Origin: an uncultured Eubacteriales bacterium
Lineage (GTDB): Bacteria; Bacillota; Clostridia; Monoglobales; Monoglobaceae
Assembly (NCBI GenBank): GCA_958352815.1
Contig: CATWQA010000007.1
Coordinates: 8,514 to 72,513, forward strand
Reading direction: 5' to 3'
Length of the DNA: 64,000 bases
Both the position numbers and the translations under genes were made by a program. The notes under the pieces were generated by a model. It had not been told where the DNA came from, made no database searches, and was given only the letters and a program-made list of their open reading frames with translations. This document shows, piece by piece, positions 1 through 6,565 of the stretch (position 1 is the stretch's first letter; every line of letters begins with the position of its first letter).

Positions 1-11
1 AATTTCTATAC

Positions 12-40
12 TTGAAATATATCACTTTTTGCTGTATAAT
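12..40 (+). promoter_or_regulatory. Sigma-A-type promoter of the AraC regulator
   Basis: TTGAAA (12-17) and a perfect TATAAT (35-40) are separated by 17 bases. Transcription would begin near 47. The ATG at 12 lies inside the -35 box, so it cannot be the start codon; the next well-spaced start is at 96. Confidence 0.75.
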
Positions 41-95
41 TAAAGTCACAATGTATCTAATGTTGGACAAAATGTTGTCAGATTGGAGTTATACT

Positions 96-896
96 ATGCT
101 GCCGGTGTATGAGATTAGAAAAACTGACCTAACAGTTAAGCGAAACAACTATGAATTAAATTATCCTGAGCATATGCACAAGTATGTTGAGGTGGTTTAT
201 ACCCATAAAGGGGTTCAGCACCTTAGGATTGAAAGCAATTCCTATGAAATAAAGGAGGGCTGCGCCGGGGTTATTTTCCCGGACACAGTTCATTCCTATT
301 ATAGTTTGGACAAAAAAGAGTCGGATATATTGATTTTAATGTGCAGCCCCAAGCTGTTCGGGCGGTTGTTTCCGGATTTAAACAATTTTGAGCCGGAAAA
401 TCCTCTAATTGAGAAGGAGAATATAAACGATAATCTGAGAGCTGCCCTAAACGCCATTAGCCCCGAGGACAGCTTTGAGATTAAGTTTTCATGGGCATGC
501 GTTATCATGTCATATGTTTTGGAAATCTTAAAGCTGAAGCAGCATCCACACAGCCCTGTCAGCGACATAACCTATAAAATGGTCAAATATATAGAAGAAA
601 ATTTTACGCAGTCCATAACAAGAGAGTCCCTTGCTAAGCAGTTTAATGTGAGCGAGAGCTACATCTCAAAAATTTTTAATCAGAACTTCAAAATGAATCT
701 TAGAAACTATTTGGGTCTTATCAGAACCGAGTATGCGGCAAACCTTATACGTACCACAGACGAAAACTTCACTATTATAAGCCAGCTTTCAGGCTTTGAC
801 AGCCAGAGAACCTTTAACCGCATGTTCAAGGCTGCCTACGGTACAACGCCACAGGAATACAGAAATAATATTAACAAGTTTATAAAGATTGATTAA
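96..896 (+). CDS. AraC-family transcriptional regulator
   Basis: A 266-residue regulator. The N-terminal half carries a cupin-like effector-binding fold with metal-binding-style histidines (HMHKY early, then VHSYY). The C-terminal ~100 residues carry two helix-turn-helix motifs: ITRESLAKQFNVSESYISKIF, then the family signature around IISQLSGFDSQRTFNRMFK ending in GTTPQEYR. The start at 96 is chosen because GGAG at 85-88 is 7 bases upstream and because the longer reading begins inside the promoter. Proteins of this build usually control sugar or glycoside genes. No sugar gene is adjacent, so its target is unknown. Family assignment is firm; ligand and regulon are not. Confidence 0.9.
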   Translation: MLPVYEIRKTDLTVKRNNYELNYPEHMHKYVEVVYTHKGVQHLRIESNSYEIKEGCAGVIFPDTVHSYYSLDKKESDILILMCSPKLFGRLFPDLNNFEPENPLIEKENINDNLRAALNAISPEDSFEIKFSWACVIMSYVLEILKLKQHPHSPVSDITYKMVKYIEENFTQSITRESLAKQFNVSESYISKIFNQNFKMNLRNYLGLIRTEYAANLIRTTDENFTIISQLSGFDSQRTFNRMFKAAYGTTPQEYRNNINKFIKID

Positions 897-989
897 TATG
901 GTATTTCACTTATTTTATACCCGAATCGGGCATTAAAACCGGGCAGCGACTTTTTTCTAAAAAAATTTTAAAAAATTTCAAAAAAAGTA

Positions 990-1018
990 TTGACAAGTAA
1001 AATATAATCTGGTATAAT
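990..1018 (+). promoter_or_regulatory. Promoter of the tRNA-Met/tRNA-Glu unit
   Basis: Perfect TTGACA (990-995), 17-base spacer, perfect TATAAT (1013-1018), 32 bases before the first tRNA. The stretch between the AraC stop (896) and this promoter is AT-rich. It holds only a short CCCG/CGGG stem and a T-run near 920-958 that could be a weak terminator. Confidence 0.85.
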
Positions 1019-1050
1019 CATCAATGTTGTTCGCAGTGAACACTTTATAC

Positions 1051-1127
1051 GGCGGTATAGCTCAGTTGGCTAGAGCATACGGTTCATACCCGTAGTGTCA
1101 CTGGTTCAAATCCAGTTACCGCTACCA
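1051..1127 (+). tRNA. tRNA-Met (CAT), elongator type
   Basis: A 77-nt cloverleaf. Acceptor GGCGGTA pairs with TACCGCT (one G-U), the anticodon stem is TACGG/CCGTA with CAT at 1085-1087, the T arm is ACTGG/CCAGT, and CCA is encoded at 1125-1127. The anticodon stem lacks the three consecutive G-C pairs of initiator tRNA. Elongator Met is therefore favoured; an Ile2 (lysidine-modified) reading is possible but less likely. Confidence 0.93.
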
Positions 1128-1130
1128 TAT

Positions 1131-1205
1131 GGCTCCTTGGTCAAGTGGTTAAGACTCCGGCCTCTCACGCCGGCTACAGGGGTTCGAATCCCCTAGGAGT
1201 CACCA
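1131..1205 (+). tRNA. tRNA-Glu (CTC)
   Basis: A 75-nt cloverleaf three bases after tRNA-Met, so co-transcribed. Acceptor GGCTCCT/AGGAGTC has one G-U pair, the anticodon stem is CCGGC/GCCGG with CTC at 1164-1166, and the encoded CCA ends at 1205. Confidence 0.95.
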
Positions 1206-1210
1206 GAGGT

Positions 1211-1247
1211 AATCCCGCAGAATGGCCAACTTCTGCGGGATTTTTTT
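1211..1247 (+). terminator. Intrinsic terminator of the tRNA-Met/Glu unit
   Basis: A 12-bp perfect stem (1211-1222 with 1231-1242, core CCCGCAGAA/TTCTGCGGG), an 8-base loop, and a run of T at 1241-1247. Confidence 0.9.
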
Positions 1248-1257
1248 ATTAATATGC

Positions 1258-1287
1258 TTGACATTTTGTGCTTGTATAGTGTATAAT
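1258..1287 (+). promoter_or_regulatory. Promoter of tRNA-Arg
   Basis: TTGACA (1258-1263), 18-base spacer, TATAAT (1282-1287), 23 bases before the tRNA. This tRNA is therefore a separate unit from the preceding pair. Confidence 0.85.
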
Positions 1288-1310
1288 ACTATAGTCGCGT
1301 AATTAAATAT

Positions 1311-1387
1311 GTCTCCGTACCTCAGTAGGATAGAGGGTCCGCCTCCTAAGCGGAACGCCACAGGTTCGATTCCTGTCGGGGACGCCA
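1311..1387 (+). tRNA. tRNA-Arg (CCT)
   Basis: A 77-nt cloverleaf. Acceptor GTCTCCG/CGGGGAC has one T-G pair, the anticodon stem is TCCGC/GCGGA with CCT at 1345-1347, the T-arm is CACAG/CTGTC with one non-Watson-Crick pair, and CCA is encoded at 1385-1387. Confidence 0.94.
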
Positions 1388-1431
1388 TGTCGGGGTGAGC
1401 CTTTGCTTGCTCCGATTTTTGTTTGAACAAA

Positions 1432-1470
1432 AAAGGTTTTCTCACCAAATGGCGGTGAGAAAACCTTTCT
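1432..1470. terminator. Bidirectional terminator between tRNA-Arg and the DUF624 gene
   Basis: A 15-bp perfect stem (1432-1446 with 1454-1468) and 7-base loop. T-rich sequence follows on the plus strand (1465-1480) and a T-run follows on the minus strand. It can end tRNA-Arg transcription and the convergent minus-strand gene. Confidence 0.85.
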
Positions 1471-1481
1471 TATTTTATTTA

Positions 1482-2444
1482 TTAATATAACTGCCGCCTG
1501 TTTATAGGCTTGTCCTCTTTTTTAAAGCTTTCTTTTTCCTCAACCTGAGCCGAGTCGTCTATGTATTTCCTGATTTGGCACTCTGCGTTATAGCTTACAA
1601 TAAAGCCGCAGAAAGCGAAAAGAATAACCACAACCAGCAGTACGTATATAGTAATCAGTACCGAAAGACCGGTGCTGGTCAGCATAAATATTCCCAGGTA
1701 GCCGATTCCGATTGTCAGCAGTCCCAAAAGGATTATAACAAGGAAACTGTAGAGCAGGCTTGCCATAGAGAAAAGAGCGGCGTTTTTAAGAAGCTTGCCC
1801 AGAGACAGCTTGTACCGCACCATCAACGGGTATATAAACAGGTGCACAATGGTGTAGAAGATAAACAGGCAGTACAAGATATATTTTGCAAACCTTAGTA
1901 TATTCGTCTGTGAGGAATAAAAATAAATTCCGTAGAAGAATATAAACATAAACAAAATGTCAATGATGAACACTGCCAGGCTCTGCTTAAAATTGTCTTT
2001 TATTGCGTCCCAGAAATCGCTTAGAATAAAGGCGTTTTCTTCACGGGCGTAATTCCTGAGTATGTAGTGCATACCTGCCGTAGCGGGACCGGAGCCCCAG
2101 AAAATTGTAAACAGCGTAGCTGCGCAAACCCGAACTCCGATATCGATTATCATGTAAATCATTCTGTAATCCGCATTGTTAAGATCCGGCTCGCTTAACC
2201 CAACAATTCCCGCTATCTCGTTGGGAAAGGTACCGAAAATTGCGTTTGAAAAGGTTCCCGCAAGAAAGTAAATAATCAAAAACGCCGGAATATTCGCGAC
2301 GCAGAAGAGGAGGTTGGTCTGGATAAGCTTCCAGAACTTCCTGATAAAAATTTCAAAAAACAACATTGCTCCGTCATTGCCCGGAGCAAGATCGTCAACA
2401 CCTTTGCCGGGCTTGTTGTAGCCCTTCATACTAAAAATGCCCAT
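1482..2444 (-). CDS. DUF624 (YesL-like) multi-pass membrane protein
   Basis: A 320-residue membrane protein. It has a ~45-residue cytosolic N-terminus, then about five or six hydrophobic segments, for example around NLLFCVANIPAFLIIYFLAG, a segment rich in FIFFYGIYF, and two close C-terminal helices. The acidic and basic tail (EEKESFKKEDKP) is cytosolic. Members of the YesL/DUF624 family often sit beside carbohydrate ABC transporters, but their function is unknown and no transporter lies next to this one. GGGGA on the minus strand (about 2451-2455) supports the start. Function is undetermined; membrane location is clear. Confidence 0.8.
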   Translation of the reverse strand: MGIFSMKGYNKPGKGVDDLAPGNDGAMLFFEIFIRKFWKLIQTNLLFCVANIPAFLIIYFLAGTFSNAIFGTFPNEIAGIVGLSEPDLNNADYRMIYMIIDIGVRVCAATLFTIFWGSGPATAGMHYILRNYAREENAFILSDFWDAIKDNFKQSLAVFIIDILFMFIFFYGIYFYSSQTNILRFAKYILYCLFIFYTIVHLFIYPLMVRYKLSLGKLLKNAALFSMASLLYSFLVIILLGLLTIGIGYLGIFMLTSTGLSVLITIYVLLVVVILFAFCGFIVSYNAECQIRKYIDDSAQVEEKESFKKEDKPINRRQLY

Positions 2445-2862
2445 TAAAATTCCCCATTTCCAAAAAACGGCTGAGCCGAATTTGCAGTCTTAAAAATAAT
2501 GTAGTATATATTTAAATCGGAGCAATACTATGCTTTGCATGCAAAGAGCATAGATAGCGAACGATTGCAATATACGAAGGGAGCTTTAGCTCCTCATAAT
2601 TTCAGTGGTATATTATTGCTTCCATTGCAATTATGAATGTAACTTGCCGATACGGCATGTGACATCTTCGTATACATTATAATAGAAAAGTTTCGAATTG
2701 TCAATGAATATGTGGAATTTAAATCAGCGCAATGCTGCGCTTGCTAATTAAAGGTAGAGAGTGACGGAGTGCAATCGGCAATTGCAGCACACATACCCGA
2801 ATTGAAAAATCGTATAAAAAAACTCATATTGTATTAAATTGTTAAAGAGGTTATAAATTTTC
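2445..2862. other. 418-bp spacer with several short hairpins, no gene
   Basis: No coding sequence is supportable. The spacer holds an imperfect palindrome at 2528-2553 (CTATGCT/AGCATAG arms around TTGCATGCAA) and a 5-bp stem at 2580-2593 (GGAGC/GCTCC). GC-richer patches around 2720-2800 contain GCGCAATGCTGCGC. It looks like decayed intergenic repeat sequence, but no second copy is visible in this window. Confidence 0.4.
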
Positions 2863-2891
2863 TTGCGTTTTTAATTACCGAATGGTATAAT
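2863..2891 (+). promoter_or_regulatory. Promoter of the three-gene orphan operon
   Basis: TTGCGT (2863-2868), 17-base spacer, TATAAT (2886-2891). An AGGAGGG ribosome site follows just before the ATG at 2929. Confidence 0.75.
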
Positions 2892-2928
2892 AGAATCGGA
2901 ATTATATTAAGGTAGGAGGGTGTAAATA

Positions 2929-3378
2929 ATGAGCAACAATGAAAATTACGAAAGCTACGAAGAAGAAAAAATTTTTATTGACGGAGATTATGTGGATGAC
3001 GAAACAATTGACCGAACGCTTGACTCTTTAGCTAAAATCTTTTCCAAAATTCCCAAAAATGAAGACGGGCATATAAGTGTGACAAACCCACGTAAGGCAG
3101 AGGCTGTGATATATACGTACAAGGTTTTGAAACACATAACAAAGGGAACTTCCACAAAGGTTACGTGTAGGTTAAATGAACCGGTTAAAAGTGTTGGTGT
3201 TGTCAGTGTAGTTGGCAAAGAAATAATATTTGATAATCCACTCTTGTTTGTAGCAGCGGCAAAGGCGGCTTCAAATGTGGACGTTTATCCTAAAACTGAC
3301 GGTACTATACAGCTGGACTTTGGATTTAATGGGATAACCGATAATATAAAAATAATAGAAGAAGGAGGGAAAGAATGA
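2929..3378 (+). CDS. Hypothetical acidic protein, first of an overlapping trio
   Basis: 149 residues with no family I recognise. It begins with an acidic stretch (ESYEEEKIFIDGDYVDD), has no signal peptide or membrane segment, and ends with alternating strands including DGTIQLDFGFNGI. A strong AGGAGGG site precedes the ATG. Its last four bases overlap the next ORF, implying translational coupling. The C-terminal DGTIQLDF pattern resembles DGTVIAKF in the next protein, so the two may be distant paralogues. A small cytosolic protein of accessory origin is the most that can be inferred. Confidence 0.7.
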   Translation: MSNNENYESYEEEKIFIDGDYVDDETIDRTLDSLAKIFSKIPKNEDGHISVTNPRKAEAVIYTYKVLKHITKGTSTKVTCRLNEPVKSVGVVSVVGKEIIFDNPLLFVAAAKAASNVDVYPKTDGTIQLDFGFNGITDNIKIIEEGGKE

Positions 3379-3755
3379 GCCATCATGGAGAGTGTTTTGA
3401 AACAGCGTTGCCGGTAATTAGGGACGGCAGTAAGATATTTTCGTCCTATGTGATAGACGGGAGAAGGCTTAATAAATTTCAAGAATATTGTGAGGCTATA
3501 GATGAACTGTCGGACGAGTTTGGTAATGAATCAATTGAGGTAGAAGTTGATACGGAGACCGGGGAAATCTCAGTTTCTCTGGAGTGTATAGATTTGACTG
3601 TTGATATTCCGCAAAAGGAACCTAACGAGCATATCTTGTATGACTTGGTAGAAAAGACGGTGAAGTTTGGATTTTTTGCTACAGAGGATGGGACTGTGAT
3701 TGCTAAGTTTGTGTTTCCTAGCTTGTGGATGGAGTGTGAAGGGATAGATGTATAA
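3375..3755 (+). CDS. Hypothetical protein, second of the trio
   Basis: 126 residues, soluble and acidic, not recognised. A GGAGGGAAAG ribosome site lies inside the end of the upstream gene and the ATG overlaps it by four bases. Residues 50-80 show alternating strand-like sequence (SIEVEVDTETGEISVSLE). The C-terminal FFATEDGTVIAKFVF resembles the tail of the upstream protein, suggesting duplication and divergence. The stop overlaps the next ATG as TAATG. Confidence 0.65.
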   Translation: MSHHGECFETALPVIRDGSKIFSSYVIDGRRLNKFQEYCEAIDELSDEFGNESIEVEVDTETGEISVSLECIDLTVDIPQKEPNEHILYDLVEKTVKFGFFATEDGTVIAKFVFPSLWMECEGIDV

Positions 3756-3967
3756 TGTTTAATTTCTCTTTTGCTTTGTTTGGTGGGCTTTACTATGGAG
3801 GAAGATATGCTATTGAGAAGGGTAACAGAAACGCATTTGAGGCGTCCATGAACAAAGACAGACTCTTGTATTATCATCAGAGAACCAGTACCCGTCAGAA
3901 TACAACACATTTTTATTTAAAATTCAATATAGACATTTCAATTTTGCAGTGTTATACTGTGTGTTGA
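3755..3967 (+). CDS. Small ORF with a possibly degenerate 3' end
   Basis: 70 residues starting at a TAATG junction with the previous gene. The start is plausible (FNFSFALFGGLYYGGRYAIEKGNRN, a short hydrophobic Gly/Tyr-rich N-terminus then a basic stretch). The last ~25 codons overlap the promoter at 3930-3958 and read like non-coding sequence (ending QCYTVC). Either a genuine small protein of about 45-70 residues or the truncated stump of a longer gene. Confidence 0.4.
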   Translation: MFNFSFALFGGLYYGGRYAIEKGNRNAFEASMNKDRLLYYHQRTSTRQNTTHFYLKFNIDISILQCYTVC

Positions 3968-3991
3968 TGCTCCGCCGCAAAAAGGGCGGAG
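3930..3991 (+). promoter_or_regulatory. Promoter and leader hairpin upstream of the amidohydrolase
   Basis: TAGACA (3930-3935), 17-base spacer, TATACT (3953-3958). The leader then forms a 7-bp stem, CTCCGCC (3970-3976) with GGCGGAG (3985-3991). No T-run follows, so it is probably a leader or RNA-stability hairpin rather than a terminator. Confidence 0.55.
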
Positions 3992-4035
3992 AAATTACAT
4001 AAATGCGGTATAAGCGTAGGATTGGAGTCTTATAA

Positions 4036-4821
4036 ATGATAATAGATATACATACTCATGTTTTCCCTGATAATATTGCGGAAAAGGCGTCTCACGGCAT
4101 CGAGGCGTTTTACGGGATTGACGTTCAGAACAACGGAAGGCTGGAAAATCTGCTCAAAACGGCGGACGATGCGGGAGTGGATAAAGTGGTTATTCATTCG
4201 CCTGCCACAACTCCTCATCAGGTAACCTCTATCAATAATTTTATATATGAGTGCACCCAAAAGTACCCGGACAGGGTTATCGGTTTTATGACCATGCATC
4301 CGGATTTTGAGAATATTAATCAAGAGGTCGAGCGGTGCATAGGGCTGGGATTGAAGGGCTTAAAGCTTCATCCTGACTTCCAGAGGTTTAATATTGATGA
4401 TAAAAAGGCGTTATACATTTATGAAGCTATTGCAGGACGGCTGCCGCTGCTGGTGCATACGGGAGATTTTCGCTACCAGTGGAGCAAGCCCTACAGAATG
4501 GCAAAGGTGATGGAGGAGTTTCCGTCAATGACGGTTATAGGGGCTCATTTCGGTGGCTGGTCGGAGTGGGATGACGCTGTCTGTGCCTTTAAAGGAAAGA
4601 ATGTGTATGTAGACACTTCAAGCTCCATGTACAGAATACCTCTGAATTATGCCGAGGAGCTTATCCGCAGCTACGGAGTGGATCACGTGCTGTTCGGTTC
4701 GGATTACCCCATGTGGAATTCAAAGGATGAGCTTGAATATATAGATCGGCTTAATCTGACCCATGAAGAAAAAGAGCTGATTCTCCACGGAAATGCCGAA
4801 CGGATTTTGAACCTAAAGTAA
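4036..4821 (+). CDS. Amidohydrolase-family metal-dependent hydrolase
   Basis: 261 residues of the amidohydrolase-2 (PF04909-like) TIM-barrel type. Metal ligands are visible: the N-terminal HTHVF, GLKLHPDFQ, then LVHTGD, IGAHFGGW and the C-terminal metal-site aspartate in FGSDYPMW. It is soluble and lacks a signal peptide. GGAG at 4024-4027 supports the start. A diverged paralogue lies at 52296-53111, next to metH. Such enzymes hydrolyse C-N or decarboxylate C-C bonds of small carboxylates or rings; the substrate cannot be read from sequence. Confidence 0.85.
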   Translation: MIIDIHTHVFPDNIAEKASHGIEAFYGIDVQNNGRLENLLKTADDAGVDKVVIHSPATTPHQVTSINNFIYECTQKYPDRVIGFMTMHPDFENINQEVERCIGLGLKGLKLHPDFQRFNIDDKKALYIYEAIAGRLPLLVHTGDFRYQWSKPYRMAKVMEEFPSMTVIGAHFGGWSEWDDAVCAFKGKNVYVDTSSSMYRIPLNYAEELIRSYGVDHVLFGSDYPMWNSKDELEYIDRLNLTHEEKELILHGNAERILNLK

Positions 4822-4836
4822 AGTAGGGTGTATAGT

Positions 4837-4874
4837 GTAGAATGTAGAATGTAGAATGTAGAATGTAGAATGTA
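4837..4874. repeat. Five tandem copies of the heptamer GTAGAAT
   Basis: Five exact 7-bp units at 4837-4871 plus a partial GTA, just after the amidohydrolase stop. The array is outside any credible gene, so a coding phase-switch is unlikely. Confidence 0.85.
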
Positions 4875-4904
4875 AACTATTAAACTATACCCCATAAAAT
4901 GAAC

Positions 4905-5133
4905 ACAAACGGGATTGCCACATATGCAACCCACCAATTTCGTAGGGGGCGGCTCCCCAGACCGGCAACAACTAAGGGCTGTTATTGACATTGGTTACAG
5001 TGGTTTAATTGGAATAATATGTGCCGTCCAACATCAAAGATGTTGGGTCACAGCCGCCTCCGCATATATGTAACTGTTACCACCAAAACAAACGGGATTG
5101 CAACATATGTAACCCACCAATTTCGTAGGGGCG
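4905..5133. repeat. Direct repeat pair (46-47 bp) in the intergenic island
   Basis: The segment starting ACAAACGGGATTGC at 4905-4951 recurs at 5088-5133 with two substitutions in the first 40 bases (CACATATGC versus AACATATGT), then CCCACCAATTTCGTAGGGG. Each copy stands upstream of one copy of the 100-bp repeat, so the whole block looks duplicated. Confidence 0.8.
4964..5063 (+). repeat. 100-bp dispersed repeat, copy 1
   Basis: Runs from GGCAACAA to CCTCCGC. It contains ATTGACATTGGTTAC, then AATAAT.TGTGCC, then the hairpin CCAACATC-AAA-GATGTTGG, then GTCACAGCCGCCTCCGC. Aligned with copy 2 it has the same length without gaps. Confidence 0.85.
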
Positions 5134-5268
5134 CCATTTATTGCGCCCACTGACTGAATTAGCGATTGATACCATATTATATGGATTTGAGATTTATTTT
5201 ACCCATAATCCCTGTAAATTCATATAATCACATTGGTGTGTCTGTCGCCCGCCCTGTTGCGCTCTGTC

Positions 5269-5368
5269 GGCAACAATTCAGGCTTATCATTGACATTGGT
5301 TACTCTGTATAAACTCGAATAATGCGTGCCTTCCAACTTCAAAGAAGTTGGGTCACAGCCGTCTCCGC
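5269..5368 (+). repeat. 100-bp dispersed repeat, copy 2
   Basis: Same length and order as copy 1. The hairpin arms differ together: CCAACTTC-AAA-GAAGTTGG replaces CCAACATC-AAA-GATGTTGG, so the base pair is kept. Upstream, GTCGCCCGCCCTGTTGCGCTC resembles sequence in the copies near 24.06 and 28.6 kb. Confidence 0.85.
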
Positions 5369-5406
5369 CCCAATCGGTTTTCCCCTTCGGGGAAACCGAT
5401 TGGGGC
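5367..5406. repeat. Long TTCG-loop hairpin at the end of repeat copy 2
   Basis: An 18-bp inverted repeat with one bulged T closes on a TTCG tetraloop (GCCCCAATCGGTTT...AAACCGATTGGGGC). A diverged copy lies at about 24008-24052 in opposite orientation. It sits 22 bases past the yhbY stop and could stop or protect that transcript, but there is no T-run, so it is listed as repeat-derived. Confidence 0.7.
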
Positions 5407-5428
5407 GCAGCCCTATGAAATTAATAAT

Positions 5429-5725
5429 CTATTTTTTCGGCAGCTCAATCTTTTTGTTGTTTTCCGACTCCTTGTAAAGAACAAACTTGTTCCCTATTAC
5501 CTGCACAACGTCGGAGGAGGTACCCTCCGAAAGCTCATCTGCAGCTTCCCTGGCGGAAAGCAGAGAGTTGTCCAGAACATGAACCTTTACCAGCTCACGG
5601 GCTTCCAAGGCGTCGCAAATCTGCTTTATCATGTTCTCATTAACGCCGCTCCTGCCTATTTGGTACAGGGCAGGCTCCTTGTTGGCAAGTCCTCTTAAAA
5701 ATGCTCTCTGTTTGCTGTTTAACAT
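5429..5725 (-). CDS. yhbY: YhbY-type (CRM domain) RNA-binding protein
   Basis: 98 residues, the usual length. The CRM domain spans residues 1-90: LNSKQRAFLRGLANKEPALYQIG, then the GxxG-like loop in GRSGVNENM, and ELVKVHVLDNS with the ALEARELVKV helix. The family binds pre-50S ribosomal RNA and assists large-subunit assembly in the cytosol. Last gene of a minus-strand run, 9 bp after the DUF2520 gene. Only the repeat-derived hairpin at 5367-5406 lies downstream. Confidence 0.92.
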   Translation of the reverse strand: MLNSKQRAFLRGLANKEPALYQIGRSGVNENMIKQICDALEARELVKVHVLDNSLLSAREAADELSEGTSSDVVQVIGNKFVLYKESENNKKIELPKK

Positions 5726-5734
5726 AATTTCTCC

Positions 5735-6565
5735 TTATTCAAGTGTTGCTTTTTGGTCGGTTTGAAGAAGCAGCGCGTTGGTTAAATCCTTATATATTTC
5801 TTTTGCGAGGGTATCCTCCGAGCTGTCTCCGAAACAGGAAAGGTGCTTCCTGATCGTTTCAAAATCTCCTCGCTGCACGGGGCCTGTCAAAGCCTTTCGG
5901 GGACCGACCTCTGTTATGTTTTTTATGTTGTTCAGCATTAGCGGGGTTAATGCTCTGAGGGCTTCCGTTTCCGAAAAGCCGCAGGTGCCCAGCATACCGC
6001 AGGCGATGTGAGACAGAGCCACAACAAAATTGCTCGCGAATACAGCGGCGGCGTGATACCTGATTTTGTTCTCCGATGAAATTATTTTGTATTCATTGCC
6101 GCAGAGCCCTAAAATTTTACAAACTCTTTCGCAGTCGCCCTCAGCGGTGAAAAACGCTTCGGTGAAATCTCTGAAACTCTCATATTTATCATTAACCGCC
6201 AAAAGCATATGTATACTGCATGTTTCCGCGCCAAGTTTTTTTAGGTCTGTCAATACGTTTGATGAATGCACACCGGAGGTGTGGCAGAAAGTCTTTCCCG
6301 CAAAACTTTCAAACTGCGCCGCCTCGGAACAGACTTTAGATATGCTGTCATCGTTTACAGTTATAAAAATTACGTCGGACTTCTCAATTAGAGTATTCAT
6401 ATCAGAATAGGCGGAGCTCCCCGTAAAAGCGGCGGCTTCTTCAGCGTTTTTATATGTCCTTGAATAATATCCCTCAATAAAAAGACCGCTTTCTTTAAGG
6501 TACTTTCCCAGGGAGGTTCCGACCTTGCCCGCACCGATAAAACCGATTTTAATTTTACTTTGCAT
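5735..6565 (-). CDS. Rossmann-fold/DUF2520 dehydrogenase-like protein
   Basis: 276 residues. The N-terminal NAD(P)-binding fold is plain (IGFIGAGKVGTSLGKYL) and is followed by IFITVNDDSI and CHTSGVHSS. The C-terminal half is the all-helical DUF2520 dimerisation region (YHAAAVFASNFVVALSH, GFSETEALRALTPLM). It resembles ketopantoate reductase or pyrroline-5-carboxylate reductase in layout, but the substrate is unknown. ATG at 6565 is chosen over the TTG at 6595. It overlaps the end of the GH43 gene by 11 bases with no clear ribosome site, so translation is probably coupled. Confidence 0.85.
   Translation of the reverse strand: MQSKIKIGFIGAGKVGTSLGKYLKESGLFIEGYYSRTYKNAEEAAAFTGSSAYSDMNTLIEKSDVIFITVNDDSISKVCSEAAQFESFAGKTFCHTSGVHSSNVLTDLKKLGAETCSIHMLLAVNDKYESFRDFTEAFFTAEGDCERVCKILGLCGNEYKIISSENKIRYHAAAVFASNFVVALSHIACGMLGTCGFSETEALRALTPLMLNNIKNITEVGPRKALTGPVQRGDFETIRKHLSCFGDSSEDTLAKEIYKDLTNALLLQTDQKATLE

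Noticed and set aside
1200..1448. 82-codon minus-strand ORF over the tRNA-Arg region
   Set aside because: It runs through tRNA-Arg, its promoter and a terminator; coding is not credible.
5348..5698. 116-codon plus-strand ORF beginning in the TTCG hairpin
   Set aside because: Its first third is repeat DNA (a similar translation appears in the 24-kb repeat) and the rest is antisense to yhbY.
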